64,000 nt of DNA from Blastocatellia bacterium (lineage in GTDB: Bacteria > Acidobacteriota > Blastocatellia > UBA7656): positions 22,785-86,784 of the forward strand of contig DATENM010000017.1 in NCBI GenBank assembly GCA_035275065.1, in the 5' to 3' direction. Numbering within the stretch: position 1 is the stretch's first letter; each line of letters starts with the position of its first letter. Positions 10,480 to 19,732 of this stretch are shown in pieces. The notes below the pieces were generated by a model, which saw only the letters and a program-made list of their open reading frames with translations, was not told the origin of the DNA and ran no database searches. Made by a program: the position numbers and the translations under genes.

Positions 10480-10950
10480 ATGAGCCTAATAACCAGGGCA
10501 GTCGCGATTGCCATTTTACTGTCGAGCCTGATTTTTGCCGCGTGCCACAAAGGCGGCTCCGATCCAAGCAAGGCCAATCCCGAAGAGGCCAAGAAGAACG
10601 CCGAGCTGGAAAAGACCGCCCCTCACCTTGCGCAGACTACTGTCGGCGATATCGAACGGATCAATCTGGCAATCAGTGGCGCGTTGGAGGGCTTTCGCCA
10701 GCACAAATGGGGCGACGTCGTTGCGCAACTGAACAACGCGAAGGCTGAAATAGCAAAAGGGCTGGCGGATACGCCTGAGAGGAAAAAGACGGCCGTCGTG
10801 CGTGAATCGCTAGAGGAGATGAAGGCAGCGGTTGACCGCACACTGCAAGCCGCTGAGAATCGCAGCGCGGATGTCGAGTCGCAGCTCAAGGATTTGCAGA
10901 CGCGGGCCCTGGCGCTGAAGATGCTGCCTATGCCGAGGCAGGCGTCATAA
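10480..10950 (+). CDS. Small lipoprotein of unknown function
   Basis: The 156-residue product has a signal sequence (AVAIAILLSSLIFAAC) with a lipobox LIFAAC, so Cys22 should be lipidated after cleavage by signal peptidase II. The mature part is charged and strongly helical, with an apparent coiled coil (ESLEEMKAAVDRTLQAAENR) and the segment LAISGALEGFRQHKWGDVVAQLNNAKAEI. No enzyme motif is visible. A periplasmic, membrane-tethered helical protein is likely. It stands alone between the cupredoxin gene and mgtE, tail-to-tail with mgtE. Confidence 0.75.
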   Translation: MSLITRAVAIAILLSSLIFAACHKGGSDPSKANPEEAKKNAELEKTAPHLAQTTVGDIERINLAISGALEGFRQHKWGDVVAQLNNAKAEIAKGLADTPERKKTAVVRESLEEMKAAVDRTLQAAENRSADVESQLKDLQTRALALKMLPMPRQAS

Positions 10951-11000
10951 CATTAACGACGGCTTGCTTGCTCATCTTCGCAGCGTCAATCCTTGTCGGC

Positions 11001-12383
11001 TCAAGTCGCCTTTAGCAGCCGCATCATCAGTGTCGCGATGCCGAGGAACGACAGTGAGCCGCAGACGTCTGTAAAAGTCGTGACGAATACAGACGAGGCA
11101 ACCGCCGGGTCGATCTTCAACCGCTTGAGGGCTACAGGGATCACTGTCCCTGCAAATCCCGCTACCGTCAGATTCAGCACCATCGCAATCGCCAGCACCA
11201 GACCGAGCCAGATATTCTTAGAAAAGAAGCCGACGGCAAGTGCGCCGACAAAGCCGTTCAACAAGCCGTTAGACAAGCCGACGAGCGTCTGCTTCATGGT
11301 TACTTGTCCGATGTTCGCGACCTCACCCAGCGCCAACCCGCGAATGATTACCGTCAGTGTCTGCGTCGCGCCATTGCCGCCCATCCCCATCGGCATGGTG
11401 ACGATGGCGCCAAGCAGCGGGAGCATTCCGAGCGTTCCTTCGAAACGGGAAATGACGAACGCGGGCGCAAAGGTCGTCAGCAAATTAATCAGCAACCACG
11501 GCGCGCGCAGCCGCAGCGAGCGGGCGGCGCTTGTCGAAACGCTCTCTTCGGCAGTGACACCGGCGAGCGCCAGCAGGTCTTCGGCCACCTCTCCCTGAAT
11601 CACGTCAATCGCGTCGTCGACCGTGACAATGCCGACCAGCCGGTCTTCTTCATCGGTGATGGGCACCGCCAGCAAATTGTACTCGGCGACCAGCCGCGCG
11701 ACTTCTTCCTGCTCGGCATCGGTTTTGGCGCTAATGACTTTCGGCTCCATGACGCGCTTGAGCTGCGTTGAAGGCGTCGTCGTCAATAGCTTCTTCAAGC
11801 TGATTACACCGACCAGATGATCGCGCCGGTCAACCACATAGACATAAAAGACCATCTCGAACTCTTCGGAGCGTTTCTGCAAGGCGGCGACCGCTTCGGC
11901 AATCGTCACGTCCTCTTCGAGCGCGAAAAAGTCGCGCGTCATAATGCGCCCGGCGGTGCGCTCCTCATGTTCGAGCAGCTCGCGCACGTCGGCGGCCTGT
12001 TCGGCCTCCATCAGCGTCAGCACCTCCGAAGCCAGGGGCTCAGGCAGCCGCGAGGCCAGCGAAGTGGCGTCGTCGGCGGGCATCTTGCTCAGTTGCCGGG
12101 CGATCTCTTTCGGCTCTAACTGCTCGATCAGCTCAAGGCTGTCGCGGGGCACCATTTCGCTGAGAATGCCGGCGACGTGCTGAACATCGCAGGTTTCGAG
12201 CAGAATCCTGAAGGCTTTGACGCGCTCGGGGCCTTTTAACGCCGCAAGCAGGCGCGCGACTTCGACCGGATAGGCTTTCGCAAAGATGCGCGCCACGTGT
12301 GGGCGGGCGTTGCGGTGCAACAGTTTACGGATGACCGATACGGTAATTGCCGACTGGGCGACTTTGTTTGCTGTTTCCATCAT
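11001..12383 (-). CDS. mgtE: Magnesium transporter MgtE
   Basis: The 460-residue product has the full MgtE layout: an acidic N-terminal superhelical domain (to about 135, with HVAGILSEMVPRDSLELIEQL), two CBS domains (about 140-265, starting AGRIMTRDFFALEEDVTIAEAV and ending IVTVDDAIDVIQGE), a plug helix, and five membrane helices. The motif PMGMGGNGATQTLTVIIRGLALGE carries the pore residues of the family. Known members are Mg2+-gated channels closed by Mg2+ binding to the cytoplasmic domain. The gene has a 248-base leader. A Mg2+-sensing leader RNA is possible but no M-box could be recognised by eye. Confidence 0.95.
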   Translation of the reverse strand: MMETANKVAQSAITVSVIRKLLHRNARPHVARIFAKAYPVEVARLLAALKGPERVKAFRILLETCDVQHVAGILSEMVPRDSLELIEQLEPKEIARQLSKMPADDATSLASRLPEPLASEVLTLMEAEQAADVRELLEHEERTAGRIMTRDFFALEEDVTIAEAVAALQKRSEEFEMVFYVYVVDRRDHLVGVISLKKLLTTTPSTQLKRVMEPKVISAKTDAEQEEVARLVAEYNLLAVPITDEEDRLVGIVTVDDAIDVIQGEVAEDLLALAGVTAEESVSTSAARSLRLRAPWLLINLLTTFAPAFVISRFEGTLGMLPLLGAIVTMPMGMGGNGATQTLTVIIRGLALGEVANIGQVTMKQTLVGLSNGLLNGFVGALAVGFFSKNIWLGLVLAIAMVLNLTVAGFAGTVIPVALKRLKIDPAVASSVFVTTFTDVCGSLSFLGIATLMMRLLKAT

Positions 12384-12631
12384 GACTGGCCTCGGTTTCG
12401 GCTAGCGAAATATTGCTTGATCTTCATCAACTCATAGCGACTAACAGCCCATTGCAGGTGCGCCGCCAATTGGCCAAATGAATTTCATCTTAGTGAACTC
12501 CGAAGGCCAGCGCAATCCCTTTGTCGGACAAGAGCTTACATTGATTTGCCGGGCAGCGATTTCACCTGAAACTTTCACGGAAAATCCGGCGTAATCCTCT
12601 TACGAGAAAGTCAGCAAGGAGGAATTCAACC

Positions 12632-13078
12632 ATGTGGGACAACAGGGAAACATTGGGTGACGTGATCATCGAGGAGAAGACGGATAACCCGGACGAGATC
12701 GTCGTCACGCGCATGGCGAACGACGAGCCGAAGCCTAATTCTTTTACCGACGATCTGGCATCGCAAGCTCGCGTCGTCGCCCAGAAGACCGGCGAAGTGC
12801 TGAACAAGGCGAGCGAATCGATCAGCAAAGCCATTGAGTCGGCCTTGTCGGCGCGCGATCATGTCGTCATGGTGCGCGTCAACGACGAATCGCTCAAGCG
12901 CCTGGATGCGCTGGTGCAGTCGGGGATATTCAAGAGCCGTTCAGAGGCGGCGGCCTTCTTAATCAGCGAAGGCGTTAAGGCTCAGGAGGCGCTCTTTTCA
13001 CGCATTGACGAACGCATCAAAGAGATCGAACGCCTGCGCTCGGAGCTGAAAGATATCATCACCCCGTCAGAAAGCTAG
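12632..13078 (+). CDS. Ribbon-helix-helix (CopG-like) domain protein
   Basis: The start at 12632 has AAGGAGG 13 bases upstream. The first 80 residues are acidic and unstructured, then an amphipathic helix (GEVLNKASESISKAIESALS). The C-terminal part VMVRVNDESLKRLDALVQSG followed by FKSRSEAAAFLISEGVKA is a clear ribbon-helix-helix fold, and a terminal coiled coil (IDERIKEIERLRSELKDI) follows. RHH proteins bind DNA as dimers, but the long acidic N-terminus is unusual for a simple repressor. A good terminator follows about 100 bases later. It is probably a single-gene transcript. Confidence 0.7.
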   Translation: MWDNRETLGDVIIEEKTDNPDEIVVTRMANDEPKPNSFTDDLASQARVVAQKTGEVLNKASESISKAIESALSARDHVVMVRVNDESLKRLDALVQSGIFKSRSEAAAFLISEGVKAQEALFSRIDERIKEIERLRSELKDIITPSES

Positions 13079-13173
13079 ACGCCAGCCAGCGGCCACCGCC
13101 GCGGCCCGACGCCAGCCACTCGTGCCCTGAGTGTCGCCAACTTTGCGATTGAGAAACCCTTCTAAGTGATTTC

Positions 13174-13202
13174 AGACGCGCTCAAGCGGGCGCGTCTTTT
13201 TT
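13174..13202 (+). terminator. Rho-independent terminator after the RHH gene
   Basis: AGACGCGC and GCGCGTCT form an 8-bp stem with an 8-base loop, followed directly by a run of six T. It lies about 95 bases after the RHH stop codon and 60 bases before the next gene. Confidence 0.8.
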
Positions 13203-13262
13203 GTGTCTCGCCCCTAAGCGGTTGCGCCCGACCATGCAAGTTTGATATACGCTTGATGGTCA

Positions 13263-14381
13263 ATGGCTGAATCGGAATCCAAAAACACCAAGAGAAAGCA
13301 GGAGCGCTTCCCCTGCCCCGGCTGCGGCGCCGACATGGTGTTCGATCCGCAGAATAACTGTCTCTCCTGTCCCTACTGCGGGCGGCAGGAGCCTGTTCCT
13401 GTCAGTTCAGGCAGCGTCGAAGAGCGCTCTTACGAAGCCTACCTGCAAGCCGGCGCCGCACAGATGGGCACGCTCGCGGCCAACGCCGTCGAAGTCACCT
13501 GTACGCAATGCGGCGCAACCATCAGCTTTACGCCCCCGGAAGTGGCCGGCGAATGCTCGTTCTGCGGCGCGACGATTGTCGCGCAACCGAAGGCCGCCGA
13601 TCCGCTCGTTGCGCCCGAAGCGGTTCTACCCTTTGGCATCCCGCCGCCTCAGGCCAATGCCGCGTTAAAAAAGTGGCTCTCATCGCGCTGGTTTGCGCCC
13701 AACGCCTTGAAGCGGCTGGCGTCTCAAGAATCGATGTCGGGGGTTTACTTGCCTTTCTGGACATATGACGCGCGCACTGAGTCGTCGTACACAGGCGAGC
13801 GCGGCGAGCATTATTACGAATCCGAAACCTACACAGAGCAGGACGAGCAAGGCAACACCGTGACCCGCACGCGTCAGGTACAGCGGACGCGCTGGTATAC
13901 GGCGTCCGGTTGGGTCAGGCGGGCTTTCGATGACATACTGGTTCCGGCGACGCAGTCACTTTCGCGGCAGCGGCTGTCCGCGCTTGAGCCCTGGGATTTG
14001 CAGGCCTTGAATCCCTACGAGCCGGCTTATCTTTCGGGCTTCAAAGCGCAGCGCTATCAGGTCGAGTTGCCCGCGGGATTCGAGGAAGCCAAGCAGGTCA
14101 TGGCTGGCGTGATTGATTCGGACGTGCGCAGCGACATTGGCGGCGACGAACAGCGGGTCCACCATGTTGACACTAGCTATTCCGACATTACCTTCAAGCA
14201 TATCCTGTTGCCGGTTTACCTGGCCGCCTATCGCTTCAATCAAAAGGTCTATCAAGTGATGATCAACGCGCGCACGGGCGAAGTGCAGGGCGACCGCCCC
14301 TATAGTTTCTGGAAGATTTTCTTCTTCGTGCTTTTCTGGGTTGCAGTGATCGCCTTAATCATTCTGCTGAAGCGGCGATGA
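13263..14381 (+). CDS. Double zinc-ribbon membrane protein
   Basis: The 372-residue product has two four-Cys zinc ribbons, CPGCG...CPYCG at about 18-42 and CTQCG...CSFCG at about 80-103. A central beta-rich domain follows, with SGVYLPFWTYDARTESSYTG and then YYESETYTEQDEQGNTVTRT. A single C-terminal membrane helix (FWKIFFFVLFWVAVIALIILL) ends in KRR. This is the widespread family annotated as zinc-ribbon or primosomal N'-helicase-like proteins of unknown role; no helicase motif is present. It would be tail-anchored in the membrane with the ribbons in the cytoplasm. It is followed by mqnE with its own promoter. Confidence 0.8.
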   Translation: MAESESKNTKRKQERFPCPGCGADMVFDPQNNCLSCPYCGRQEPVPVSSGSVEERSYEAYLQAGAAQMGTLAANAVEVTCTQCGATISFTPPEVAGECSFCGATIVAQPKAADPLVAPEAVLPFGIPPPQANAALKKWLSSRWFAPNALKRLASQESMSGVYLPFWTYDARTESSYTGERGEHYYESETYTEQDEQGNTVTRTRQVQRTRWYTASGWVRRAFDDILVPATQSLSRQRLSALEPWDLQALNPYEPAYLSGFKAQRYQVELPAGFEEAKQVMAGVIDSDVRSDIGGDEQRVHHVDTSYSDITFKHILLPVYLAAYRFNQKVYQVMINARTGEVQGDRPYSFWKIFFFVLFWVAVIALIILLKRR

Positions 14382-14396
14382 TCGCCTCGGCTTTAT

Positions 14397-14425
14397 TTGG
14401 CCGGCAGCCGGGATGTTTGTATAAT
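14397..14425 (+). promoter_or_regulatory. Sigma70-type promoter for mqnE
   Basis: TTGGCC and a perfect TATAAT are 17 bases apart. The -10 box ends 49 bases before the mqnE ATG. It begins 15 bases after the stop of the preceding gene. Confidence 0.6.
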
Positions 14426-14474
14426 CAGATTGGCCGCGCGGCCCCCTGGCGCAGATTGGCTTGATGGAGAAGGC

Positions 14475-15632
14475 ATGGTCAATACCGCTTTAACGAAAGA
14501 GCTCAAAACGATTGCCGAGAAAGTAGAGGCCGGCGAGCGGCTGTCGTTCGATGACGGCGTGGCGCTGTTTGCCAGTCACGACCTGATTGCGGTCGGCGCG
14601 CTCGCGAACACGGTACGCGAGCGCATCAATGGCGACAAGACCTATTACAACGTCAATCGCCACATGAACTATACCAACATCTGCATCTCGGATTGCGCCT
14701 TTTGCGGCTTTTACAAGCGCGTCCGCGACCCGGAAGGCTACGAGTGGACGATTGAAGAATGCGTCGAGGTGGCGCGTAAGGCATACGGCGAGGGCGCACG
14801 CGAGCTGCACATCGTCGGCGGCCTGCATCCGCGCCTGAAATTTGATTACTACTCCGGTTTGCTGAAAGAGTTAAAGGGCCACTTCCCGGATATGCACCTC
14901 AAGGCGTTTACGATGGTCGAGATTGACCACCTGACGCGCATTTGCCGGATGACAGATGAAGAAGTGATTGAAGGGTTGATCGCCGCCGGTCTGGATAGCT
15001 GCCCCGGCGGCGGGGCTGAGATTCTGCGTGAGCCGACGCGCGGCAAAATCTGCGCCCACAAGACTTCCGGCGAGCGATGGCTTGAGCTTTCTGAAAAAGT
15101 CCACCGTCACGGCATTCCCACCAACGCCACGATGTTGTATGGCCACATTGAATCTAACGAAGACCGCGTTGATCATTTGATCAAACTCCGCGAGCTTCAG
15201 GATAAAACCGGCGGCTTCATGTGTTTCATCCCGCTGGCTTTTCACCCTGAAGGCACGGACCTGGCGCATCTGCCCGGCCCATCCGGGATCGATAGCCTGA
15301 AGACCATCGCCGTCTCGCGCTTATTGCTCGACAATATCGCGCACATTAAAGCTTACTGGGTGATGCTCGGCACACACATTGCGCAGGTTGCTTTGCGCTT
15401 CGGCGCCGACGACCTGGATGGCACAATCAACGATGGCGGCTCTTTGATGGAGTCGTATCTCGCGCACGGCAACAACAATCAATTGAGCAGGGATGGGATT
15501 GAAGAGATTATCCGCGGCGCGGGTCGAATCCCTGTTGAGCGCGATACGGTCTATAACCCGGTTCATAGGCGCCCGCGACCTATTAGCACCCCGAAGCCTG
15601 CGCCTTCGTTGCCGGTTTTGAATGTGAATTGA
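14475..15632 (+). CDS. mqnE: Aminofutalosine synthase MqnE
   Basis: From the ATG at 14475 (GGAG upstream) the product is 385 residues. It is a radical SAM enzyme with the cluster motif CISDCAFC (Cys70, Cys74, Cys77), preceded by [13 protein letters not shown] and followed by [17 protein letters not shown] and [11 protein letters not shown], all typical of MqnE. The family joins SAM-derived adenosyl to 3-[(1-carboxyvinyl)oxy]benzoate in the futalosine route to menaquinone. MqnC is the nearest alternative, but the N-terminal segment and the GGLHP context favour MqnE. No other mqn gene is in the window, so the pathway is scattered here. Confidence 0.92.
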   Translation: MVNTALTKELKTIAEKVEAGERLSFDDGVALFASHDLIAVGALANTVRERINGDKTYYNVNRHMNYTNICISDCAFCGFYKRVRDPEGYEWTIEECVEVARKAYGEGARELHIVGGLHPRLKFDYYSGLLKELKGHFPDMHLKAFTMVEIDHLTRICRMTDEEVIEGLIAAGLDSCPGGGAEILREPTRGKICAHKTSGERWLELSEKVHRHGIPTNATMLYGHIESNEDRVDHLIKLRELQDKTGGFMCFIPLAFHPEGTDLAHLPGPSGIDSLKTIAVSRLLLDNIAHIKAYWVMLGTHIAQVALRFGADDLDGTINDGGSLMESYLAHGNNNQLSRDGIEEIIRGAGRIPVERDTVYNPVHRRPRPISTPKPAPSLPVLNVN

Positions 15633-15683
15633 GCCAGCGCGATTTTGTCACTTAACTCATTCAAACCCAGCCGCAACGAAACG

Positions 15684-15711
15684 AAAAGGGGTCGCCGTCA
15701 AATGGCGACCC
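15684..15711 (-). terminator. Terminator for the minus-strand exported protein gene
   Basis: GGGTCGCC and GGCGACCC form a perfect 8-bp stem around a 7-base loop. Read on the minus strand it is followed by CTTTT. It lies 87 bases beyond the stop of the gene at 15798-16157. On the plus strand there is no T tract after it. Confidence 0.6.
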
Positions 15712-15797
15712 GTCACAGTCATCACAGATTTCCCGCCATCATTCCTAAGCCAGAGCTTTAAGAATAAAACGGCTTAACTGTTGCTCACCAACTCAGC

Positions 15798-16157
15798 CTA
15801 TTCGAAAACCAGCGCCGTCTTGGAGCCCTTAATCTCGATGCGGCGAACCTTGTAACCGCCGTCGCCGGCCGCTACGAAAACGACGGCGCTATCGGCCGGC
15901 ACCGTAGTCAATTCGACGCGCTTGTAAGCCGCCTTCAAAATCTCTTTCCCGCCTTTGGTGACCACCAGATCGCCGTCCTTCGATTCATCATAAGTCATAT
16001 TGTATTTGCCCGGTTGAATCACCTGGCCGGCAAGCTTCGCCTGCCGTGATATCGACAGCGAATGTGTTCCGGTCTGTGCCGCTGCCGGAATTGTCATCGC
16101 GCCCACTACCACCGCCAAAACCACCAGACCCAATAAGGCTTTAATCCTGTTATGCAT
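15798..16157 (-). CDS. Small exported protein of unknown function
   Basis: AAGGAG lies 7 bases before the ATG at 16157, giving 119 residues. An alternative ATG two codons earlier would sit directly on the ribosome site. The signal peptide ALLGLVVLAVVVGAMTIPAAAQ is cut near residue 27. The mature domain of about 90 residues (KLAGQVIQPGKYNMTYDESKDGDLVVTKGGKEIL) is beta-rich with no cysteines and resembles small secreted proteins common in acidobacteria. The cellular role is unknown. It is divergent from the TetR-type gene, and the two may share a regulatory region. Confidence 0.7.
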   Translation of the reverse strand: MHNRIKALLGLVVLAVVVGAMTIPAAAQTGTHSLSISRQAKLAGQVIQPGKYNMTYDESKDGDLVVTKGGKEILKAAYKRVELTTVPADSAVVFVAAGDGGYKVRRIEIKGSKTALVFE

Positions 16158-16286
16158 CGCCATTCTCCTTTCAACGCTTATGAGAGCCAGGGCTCCGATT
16201 TCCTTCATCAGTGTAGCGAACGATGAGGCCGGGCTCAAGTTCTATGAAAATTATTTGAGCCGCAATTCATTTTACTAATAAACATT

Positions 16287-16315
16287 TTGAAGTGGGATTC
16301 AGAGATTGGTATAAT
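16287..16315 (+). promoter_or_regulatory. Sigma70-type promoter for the TetR gene
   Basis: TTGAAG and a perfect TATAAT are separated by 17 bases. The -10 box ends 41 bases before the ATG of the TetR-family gene. Confidence 0.7.
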
Positions 16316-16356
16316 GGCCTGCGGTTTTAAGTTCAGTTAACAGAAGAGGTTTTCGA

Positions 16357-17001
16357 ATGGGAGATACCGTGGCCGTCAGCCTACCTGCCGATCCGAAGCA
16401 AGCGCGGAGCAAGCAGACCAAAGAAAAGATTGTCCAGGCAGCAATCGAACTTTTCCAGCAGCGAGGTTATGAAAAGACGACCTCGAATGATATTGCTGCC
16501 GCGGCCGGGGTGAGCGTCGGCTCCTTTTACGTTTATTTCACCGATAAGCGGCAATTGTTATTGACCATTTTTGATCGGCTCGGCGATCAGTTGTTTAAGA
16601 ATATATTTGATGGCCTGAAGCCGGAGCACCTCTTTGACGAGGAGTTCCCTGCGCGCATTAAACATGCAGTGGCTAACGCCATTATTGATAAGCAAAAGCT
16701 CTCCGGGTTGCATAAGGTGATTTGTGAGCTGGTATTGAAGGACACCGAGTTTGCGACACGGCATCGGGCCATGACCGAGCGCTCGATAGCCAAGCTACAA
16801 GAATTGATCTCGCTAGCGAATAAGGCCCGTCTGACCTATGAGATCGATGTTGAAGCGGCTTCCTTCGTGGTCCATCGCGTGGTCTTCGACCTGTCGCAGG
16901 ATTACTGTACGGGCGCGGTCAGCTTCAATCAAAATCGGGCGATTGATGCGCTTTCTGAGATGATTTACCGCTTTTTGTTCAAGCCGGTTGTGCAAGAATA
17001 A
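16357..17001 (+). CDS. TetR-family transcriptional regulator
   Basis: The 214-residue product has the classic N-terminal TetR DNA-binding domain: KEKIVQAAIELFQQRGYEKT, then TSNDIAAAAGVSVGSFYVYF and TDKRQLLLTIFDRL (helix-turn-helix at about 42-62). The C-terminal ligand domain is all-helical and unspecific. Such proteins usually repress genes for lipid, fatty-acid or efflux functions and often themselves. A strong promoter lies directly upstream. The adjacent divergent gene for the small exported protein is the most obvious target, but this is inferred from position only. Confidence 0.9.
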   Translation: MGDTVAVSLPADPKQARSKQTKEKIVQAAIELFQQRGYEKTTSNDIAAAAGVSVGSFYVYFTDKRQLLLTIFDRLGDQLFKNIFDGLKPEHLFDEEFPARIKHAVANAIIDKQKLSGLHKVICELVLKDTEFATRHRAMTERSIAKLQELISLANKARLTYEIDVEAASFVVHRVVFDLSQDYCTGAVSFNQNRAIDALSEMIYRFLFKPVVQE

Positions 17002-17086
17002 CGCAGTATTCGCCCGCGGTTCGGGCGGGCGCAAGGCCGCGGGGAACCGTCGCGAGAAGTGGCGGCGAGTCTGCTTAATGTAAGGC

Positions 17087-17395
17087 TCAAGGCTCGTCAC
17101 GCAGGTCGTCTTGCAAGTGCTCGCTCAGGCGTGTGATGATGAGCCCGGGTCGCACGTACATCTTGCAAGCGAGCGCCGCCTTGGTTTCGCCCGCGTCAGA
17201 TTTGTACCATATCTGGCAGTTCGTGCAGTCGCCATTCCAGCAGTAATCACCGACCGAAACCGTGTCCATGCTGATGAACTGAAAACAGCGCAGCAGCTTG
17301 TTATTCTCGGGCACCTGGACAGGCTTGCAGCAAAGCTCAATGTCAACAAGCGTCTCGAAAGATTCAAACAGTCCTTCCCGCCAATCGGAGTTCAT
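17087..17395 (-). CDS. 2Fe-2S cluster-binding protein
   Basis: The 102-residue product contains GDYCWNGDCTNCQIWY and, 16 residues on, ACKMYV. This gives C-x4-C-x2-C-x16-C (Cys52, Cys57, Cys60, Cys77), the pattern of plant-type or succinate-dehydrogenase-type 2Fe-2S ferredoxin domains. Two more cysteines (CC at 22-23) lie near the N-terminus. The protein is short and cytoplasmic. It may be an electron carrier or a domain-level partner of a larger oxidoreductase. No such partner is adjacent; rpiA lies upstream on the same strand, 144 bases away. Confidence 0.68.
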   Translation of the reverse strand: MNSDWREGLFESFETLVDIELCCKPVQVPENNKLLRCFQFISMDTVSVGDYCWNGDCTNCQIWYKSDAGETKAALACKMYVRPGLIITRLSEHLQDDLRDEP

Positions 17396-17539
17396 TAAAG
17401 CATTCTCCTGGTCTTGAGAAAGAAAATTAGGATTGAGGGCTTGAGGCGGATTCTACCGCAAGTCTTAAAAACCGCAAAGGGCGTTTCGGAAATTTGCGCC
17501 ATTCTCGCGGCTCGAACACGAACCTTCATCAATGGGTCG

Positions 17540-18235
17540 TTAAGCAGTTTTCGCGGGCCGTTCCCGGACTTCGACGCGATCCGGCCAGCCGATAATCAAT
17601 ACGTCAGCCACCCCAATAAACAATCCGCACTCGACGACACCCGGCGTCAATTTCACAGCGACCTCTGTCTGAACCGGGTCGGCGATCCCTTTAAATTGAC
17701 AATCGAGAATATAGTTTTTGTTATCGGTCTCAAAGGGACGCTCGTCGCGTAAACGAAGCCGCGGCTCACAACCCAACGCCGCGAGCTTTGCCCTGGCGTG
17801 CTGCCACGCAAACGGCAGAACTTCGACCGGAAGCGCCCAGCGTTCGCCGAGCCGCTCAACCAGTTTGGTCTCGTCAACGATATAGACTCGCCGCCTTGAG
17901 GCAAGGGCGACGAGTTTCTCGCGCGTCAACGCCCCGCCGCCGCCTTTAATCATATTGAAGTCCGCGTCTATCTCGTCAGCTCCATCAATCGTCAAATCCA
18001 CAGCAGAGACGTCATTCAGGTCTAAGATGGGAATGCCCATCGCGCGGGCCATTTGCGCCGTCGCCTCAGAGGTCGCGACACCTTGGATGTGCAGTCCGCC
18101 GGCGACGCGCCGGCCTAACGCTTCGGTGGCAAAGCGCGAAGTTGAGCCGGTCCCCAACCCGACAATCTGCCCCTCTGTAACCATCTCTGCTGCCTGCTCG
18201 GCAGCGCGTTTCTTCGCTTCATCCTGTGTGGCCAT
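17540..18235 (-). CDS. rpiA: Ribose-5-phosphate isomerase A
   Basis: The 231-residue product has the RpiA signatures IVGLGTGSTSRFATEALGRR, VDLTIDGADEID, then NMIKGGGGALTREKLVA and FVDETKLV-like YIVDETKLVERLG. The catalytic Glu of GGGALTREK and the Asp of DGADE are present. It interconverts ribose-5-phosphate and ribulose-5-phosphate in the cytosolic pentose phosphate pathway. The length is normal for the family. It is followed on the same strand by the 2Fe-2S protein gene and diverges from the glutaredoxin gene. Confidence 0.96.
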   Translation of the reverse strand: MATQDEAKKRAAEQAAEMVTEGQIVGLGTGSTSRFATEALGRRVAGGLHIQGVATSEATAQMARAMGIPILDLNDVSAVDLTIDGADEIDADFNMIKGGGGALTREKLVALASRRRVYIVDETKLVERLGERWALPVEVLPFAWQHARAKLAALGCEPRLRLRDERPFETDNKNYILDCQFKGIADPVQTEVAVKLTPGVVECGLFIGVADVLIIGWPDRVEVRERPAKTA

Positions 18236-18393
18236 CGCTTCCCCGTCCGGTGAATTTTAAATCGCCGCAAAGATAGCATTGAATCCTGACCGACTCAAAT
18301 GATTTGTGCGGTTGCTTGGCACGGCACAGGGCCTTTGTTAAACTAGCCTCGGATGTGACGCTATCGAAAAATCTCGAAATCGGAGAGCGAACG

Positions 18394-18609
18394 ATGACCG
18401 TCATTATTTACACGAAGCCCGGCTGCCCCTACTGTCAAAAAGCCCGCGAACATTACACCGCCCAAGGCATCGCCTTTGAAGACCGTAACGCACAGGATAA
18501 TCTGGAGTACCGCAAAGAGATGTTTGCCTATAGCAAAGGCGACCCGACCGTGCCGACCATTGTCGAAGACGGTAAGCTTAAATCAATCGGCTGGGAAGGC
18601 CGAGGCTGA
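18394..18609 (+). CDS. Glutaredoxin
   Basis: The ATG at 18394 follows GGAGAG. The 71-residue product MTVIIYTKPGCPYCQKAREH has the CPYC active site at residues 11-14 and the cis-proline motif DPTVPTIV. It is a short monothiol/dithiol glutaredoxin-type redox protein of the cytosol. The C-terminus (IGWEGRG) is shorter than in many glutaredoxins but the fold should be complete. It lies 69 bases upstream of an unknown gene on the same strand. Confidence 0.88.
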   Translation: MTVIIYTKPGCPYCQKAREHYTAQGIAFEDRNAQDNLEYRKEMFAYSKGDPTVPTIVEDGKLKSIGWEGRG

Positions 18610-18678
18610 ACCGTCCATTAAACCTGGGCGGTCGTCCAGGAATAAATCGAATCGGCTTTTCGGCCCGAAGGATTGACG

Positions 18679-19080
18679 ATGAGCAAAGCCAACCCTCAAC
18701 CTGTCTTTAGCGGCCCTTACAAGGGTCTGCTCGGCGACCTTTCACAATTGATCGAATGGCTGAAAGCGACGCACGATCTCTCTTACGTTAAGGCCGGGGA
18801 TAATGCGGTGTATGCCTATGGCGGCGATAGCAACGTCGTCGTCTTCGATGAATCGGTGTGGGAAGGATTGGTTGAGTTGATCACTCCAGGCGGCACCTTT
18901 GCCATCAAGCCGGGTGCGGATGGCAAGATCACTGTCACATCAAGCAATGCGGACGAAAAGGCAAGCAAGCAAAGCTTCAAAGCTGCCATTGCGGCTATTC
19001 GCAGTTATTATGAAACTCGATACTGGAGGACACCCGACACTTCAGGGGCCGATCAAGCGGGTCGGATTTCTGGCAAATGA
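18679..19080 (+). CDS. Hypothetical protein, 133 residues
   Basis: The ATG at 18679 has AAGGA upstream. The product has no signal peptide or membrane helix. It contains a Gly-rich N-terminus (FSGPYKGLLGDLSQLIEWLKATHDL), beta strands (NAVYAYGGDSNVVVFDES) and a C-terminal helix rich in Lys/Ala. No family is recognised. The spacing suggests co-transcription with the glutaredoxin gene. The stop is 4 bases from the stop of the convergent LOG-like gene. Confidence 0.55.
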   Translation: MSKANPQPVFSGPYKGLLGDLSQLIEWLKATHDLSYVKAGDNAVYAYGGDSNVVVFDESVWEGLVELITPGGTFAIKPGADGKITVTSSNADEKASKQSFKAAIAAIRSYYETRYWRTPDTSGADQAGRISGK

Positions 19081-19084
19081 GCCC

Positions 19085-19669
19085 TTACTCTTGATACGGC
19101 TCTCCCGCCTGCCTCTGGCGCCAGGCGGCCAAACACTCTTCAATGAGCTGCTCAGGCTCTGCGGCAAAAATCAGGCACCCGGTCATCGCCTTCTTTGCAA
19201 AGTCAACGATTTCTCGAACGTGATCGGCAATGCCGCCGCTTCCTTCCAGCACGCCGATGACTTTGCCCTCGTCATAGGCAATCGTGAATTCATTGAGCGA
19301 TCCCATGCCGCCGCCGATAATGATCACGATATCCGACGAGCGGATGTTGATGACGTTTCGTCCCTTCAGGCCAAACCCTGTATAGATCATCACTTCAGCG
19401 GCATCGAGCGGATAATGATAGTGATCGACATGCTCGGTCGCTGAACCCGCCGGTGAGATGCCAATCGTCAAGCCGCCGTGCTTTCGCGCCGCCCGCGAGA
19501 CCATGTCTGGCAGCCCTGTGGTCGCGCCAGTCACCACTGCACATCCCTTGGCCGCTATCGCCTTGCCGAGCCGCTCGCAAATCTCTGGCAAACGCTGGCG
19601 GTCTGCATCACTCAGCACGTCGTTAGCCGAGCCCATAACGCCAACCTGGCAGCACATCGTCATACTCAT
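19085..19669 (-). CDS. LOG/SLOG-family nucleotide-binding protein
   Basis: The start at 19669 is preferred because GGGGG lies just upstream; longer starts at 19675 or 19720 are possible. The product (about 194 residues) begins CCQVGVMGSANDVLS and has the Rossmann elements VVTGATTGLPDMVSRAAR and IVIIIGGGMGSLNEFTIAYDEGK. The last corresponds to the PGGxGTxxE motif of LOG-type phosphoribohydrolases (TIGR00725-like), with Gly for Pro and Ser for Thr. It probably binds a nucleotide; the substrate is unknown. It is divergent from the DUF72 gene, with very little space between them. Confidence 0.8.
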   Translation of the reverse strand: MSMTMCCQVGVMGSANDVLSDADRQRLPEICERLGKAIAAKGCAVVTGATTGLPDMVSRAARKHGGLTIGISPAGSATEHVDHYHYPLDAAEVMIYTGFGLKGRNVINIRSSDIVIIIGGGMGSLNEFTIAYDEGKVIGVLEGSGGIADHVREIVDFAKKAMTGCLIFAAEPEQLIEECLAAWRQRQAGEPYQE

Positions 19670-19732
19670 GATCATCCCCCACTGTTTTGACGGCCTCTGA
19701 CATAGTATACTCGATGCCATAAAGAGAACGTG

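Noticed and set aside
13263..14381. Primosomal helicase
   Set aside because: Only zinc ribbons and a membrane helix are seen; no helicase motifs.
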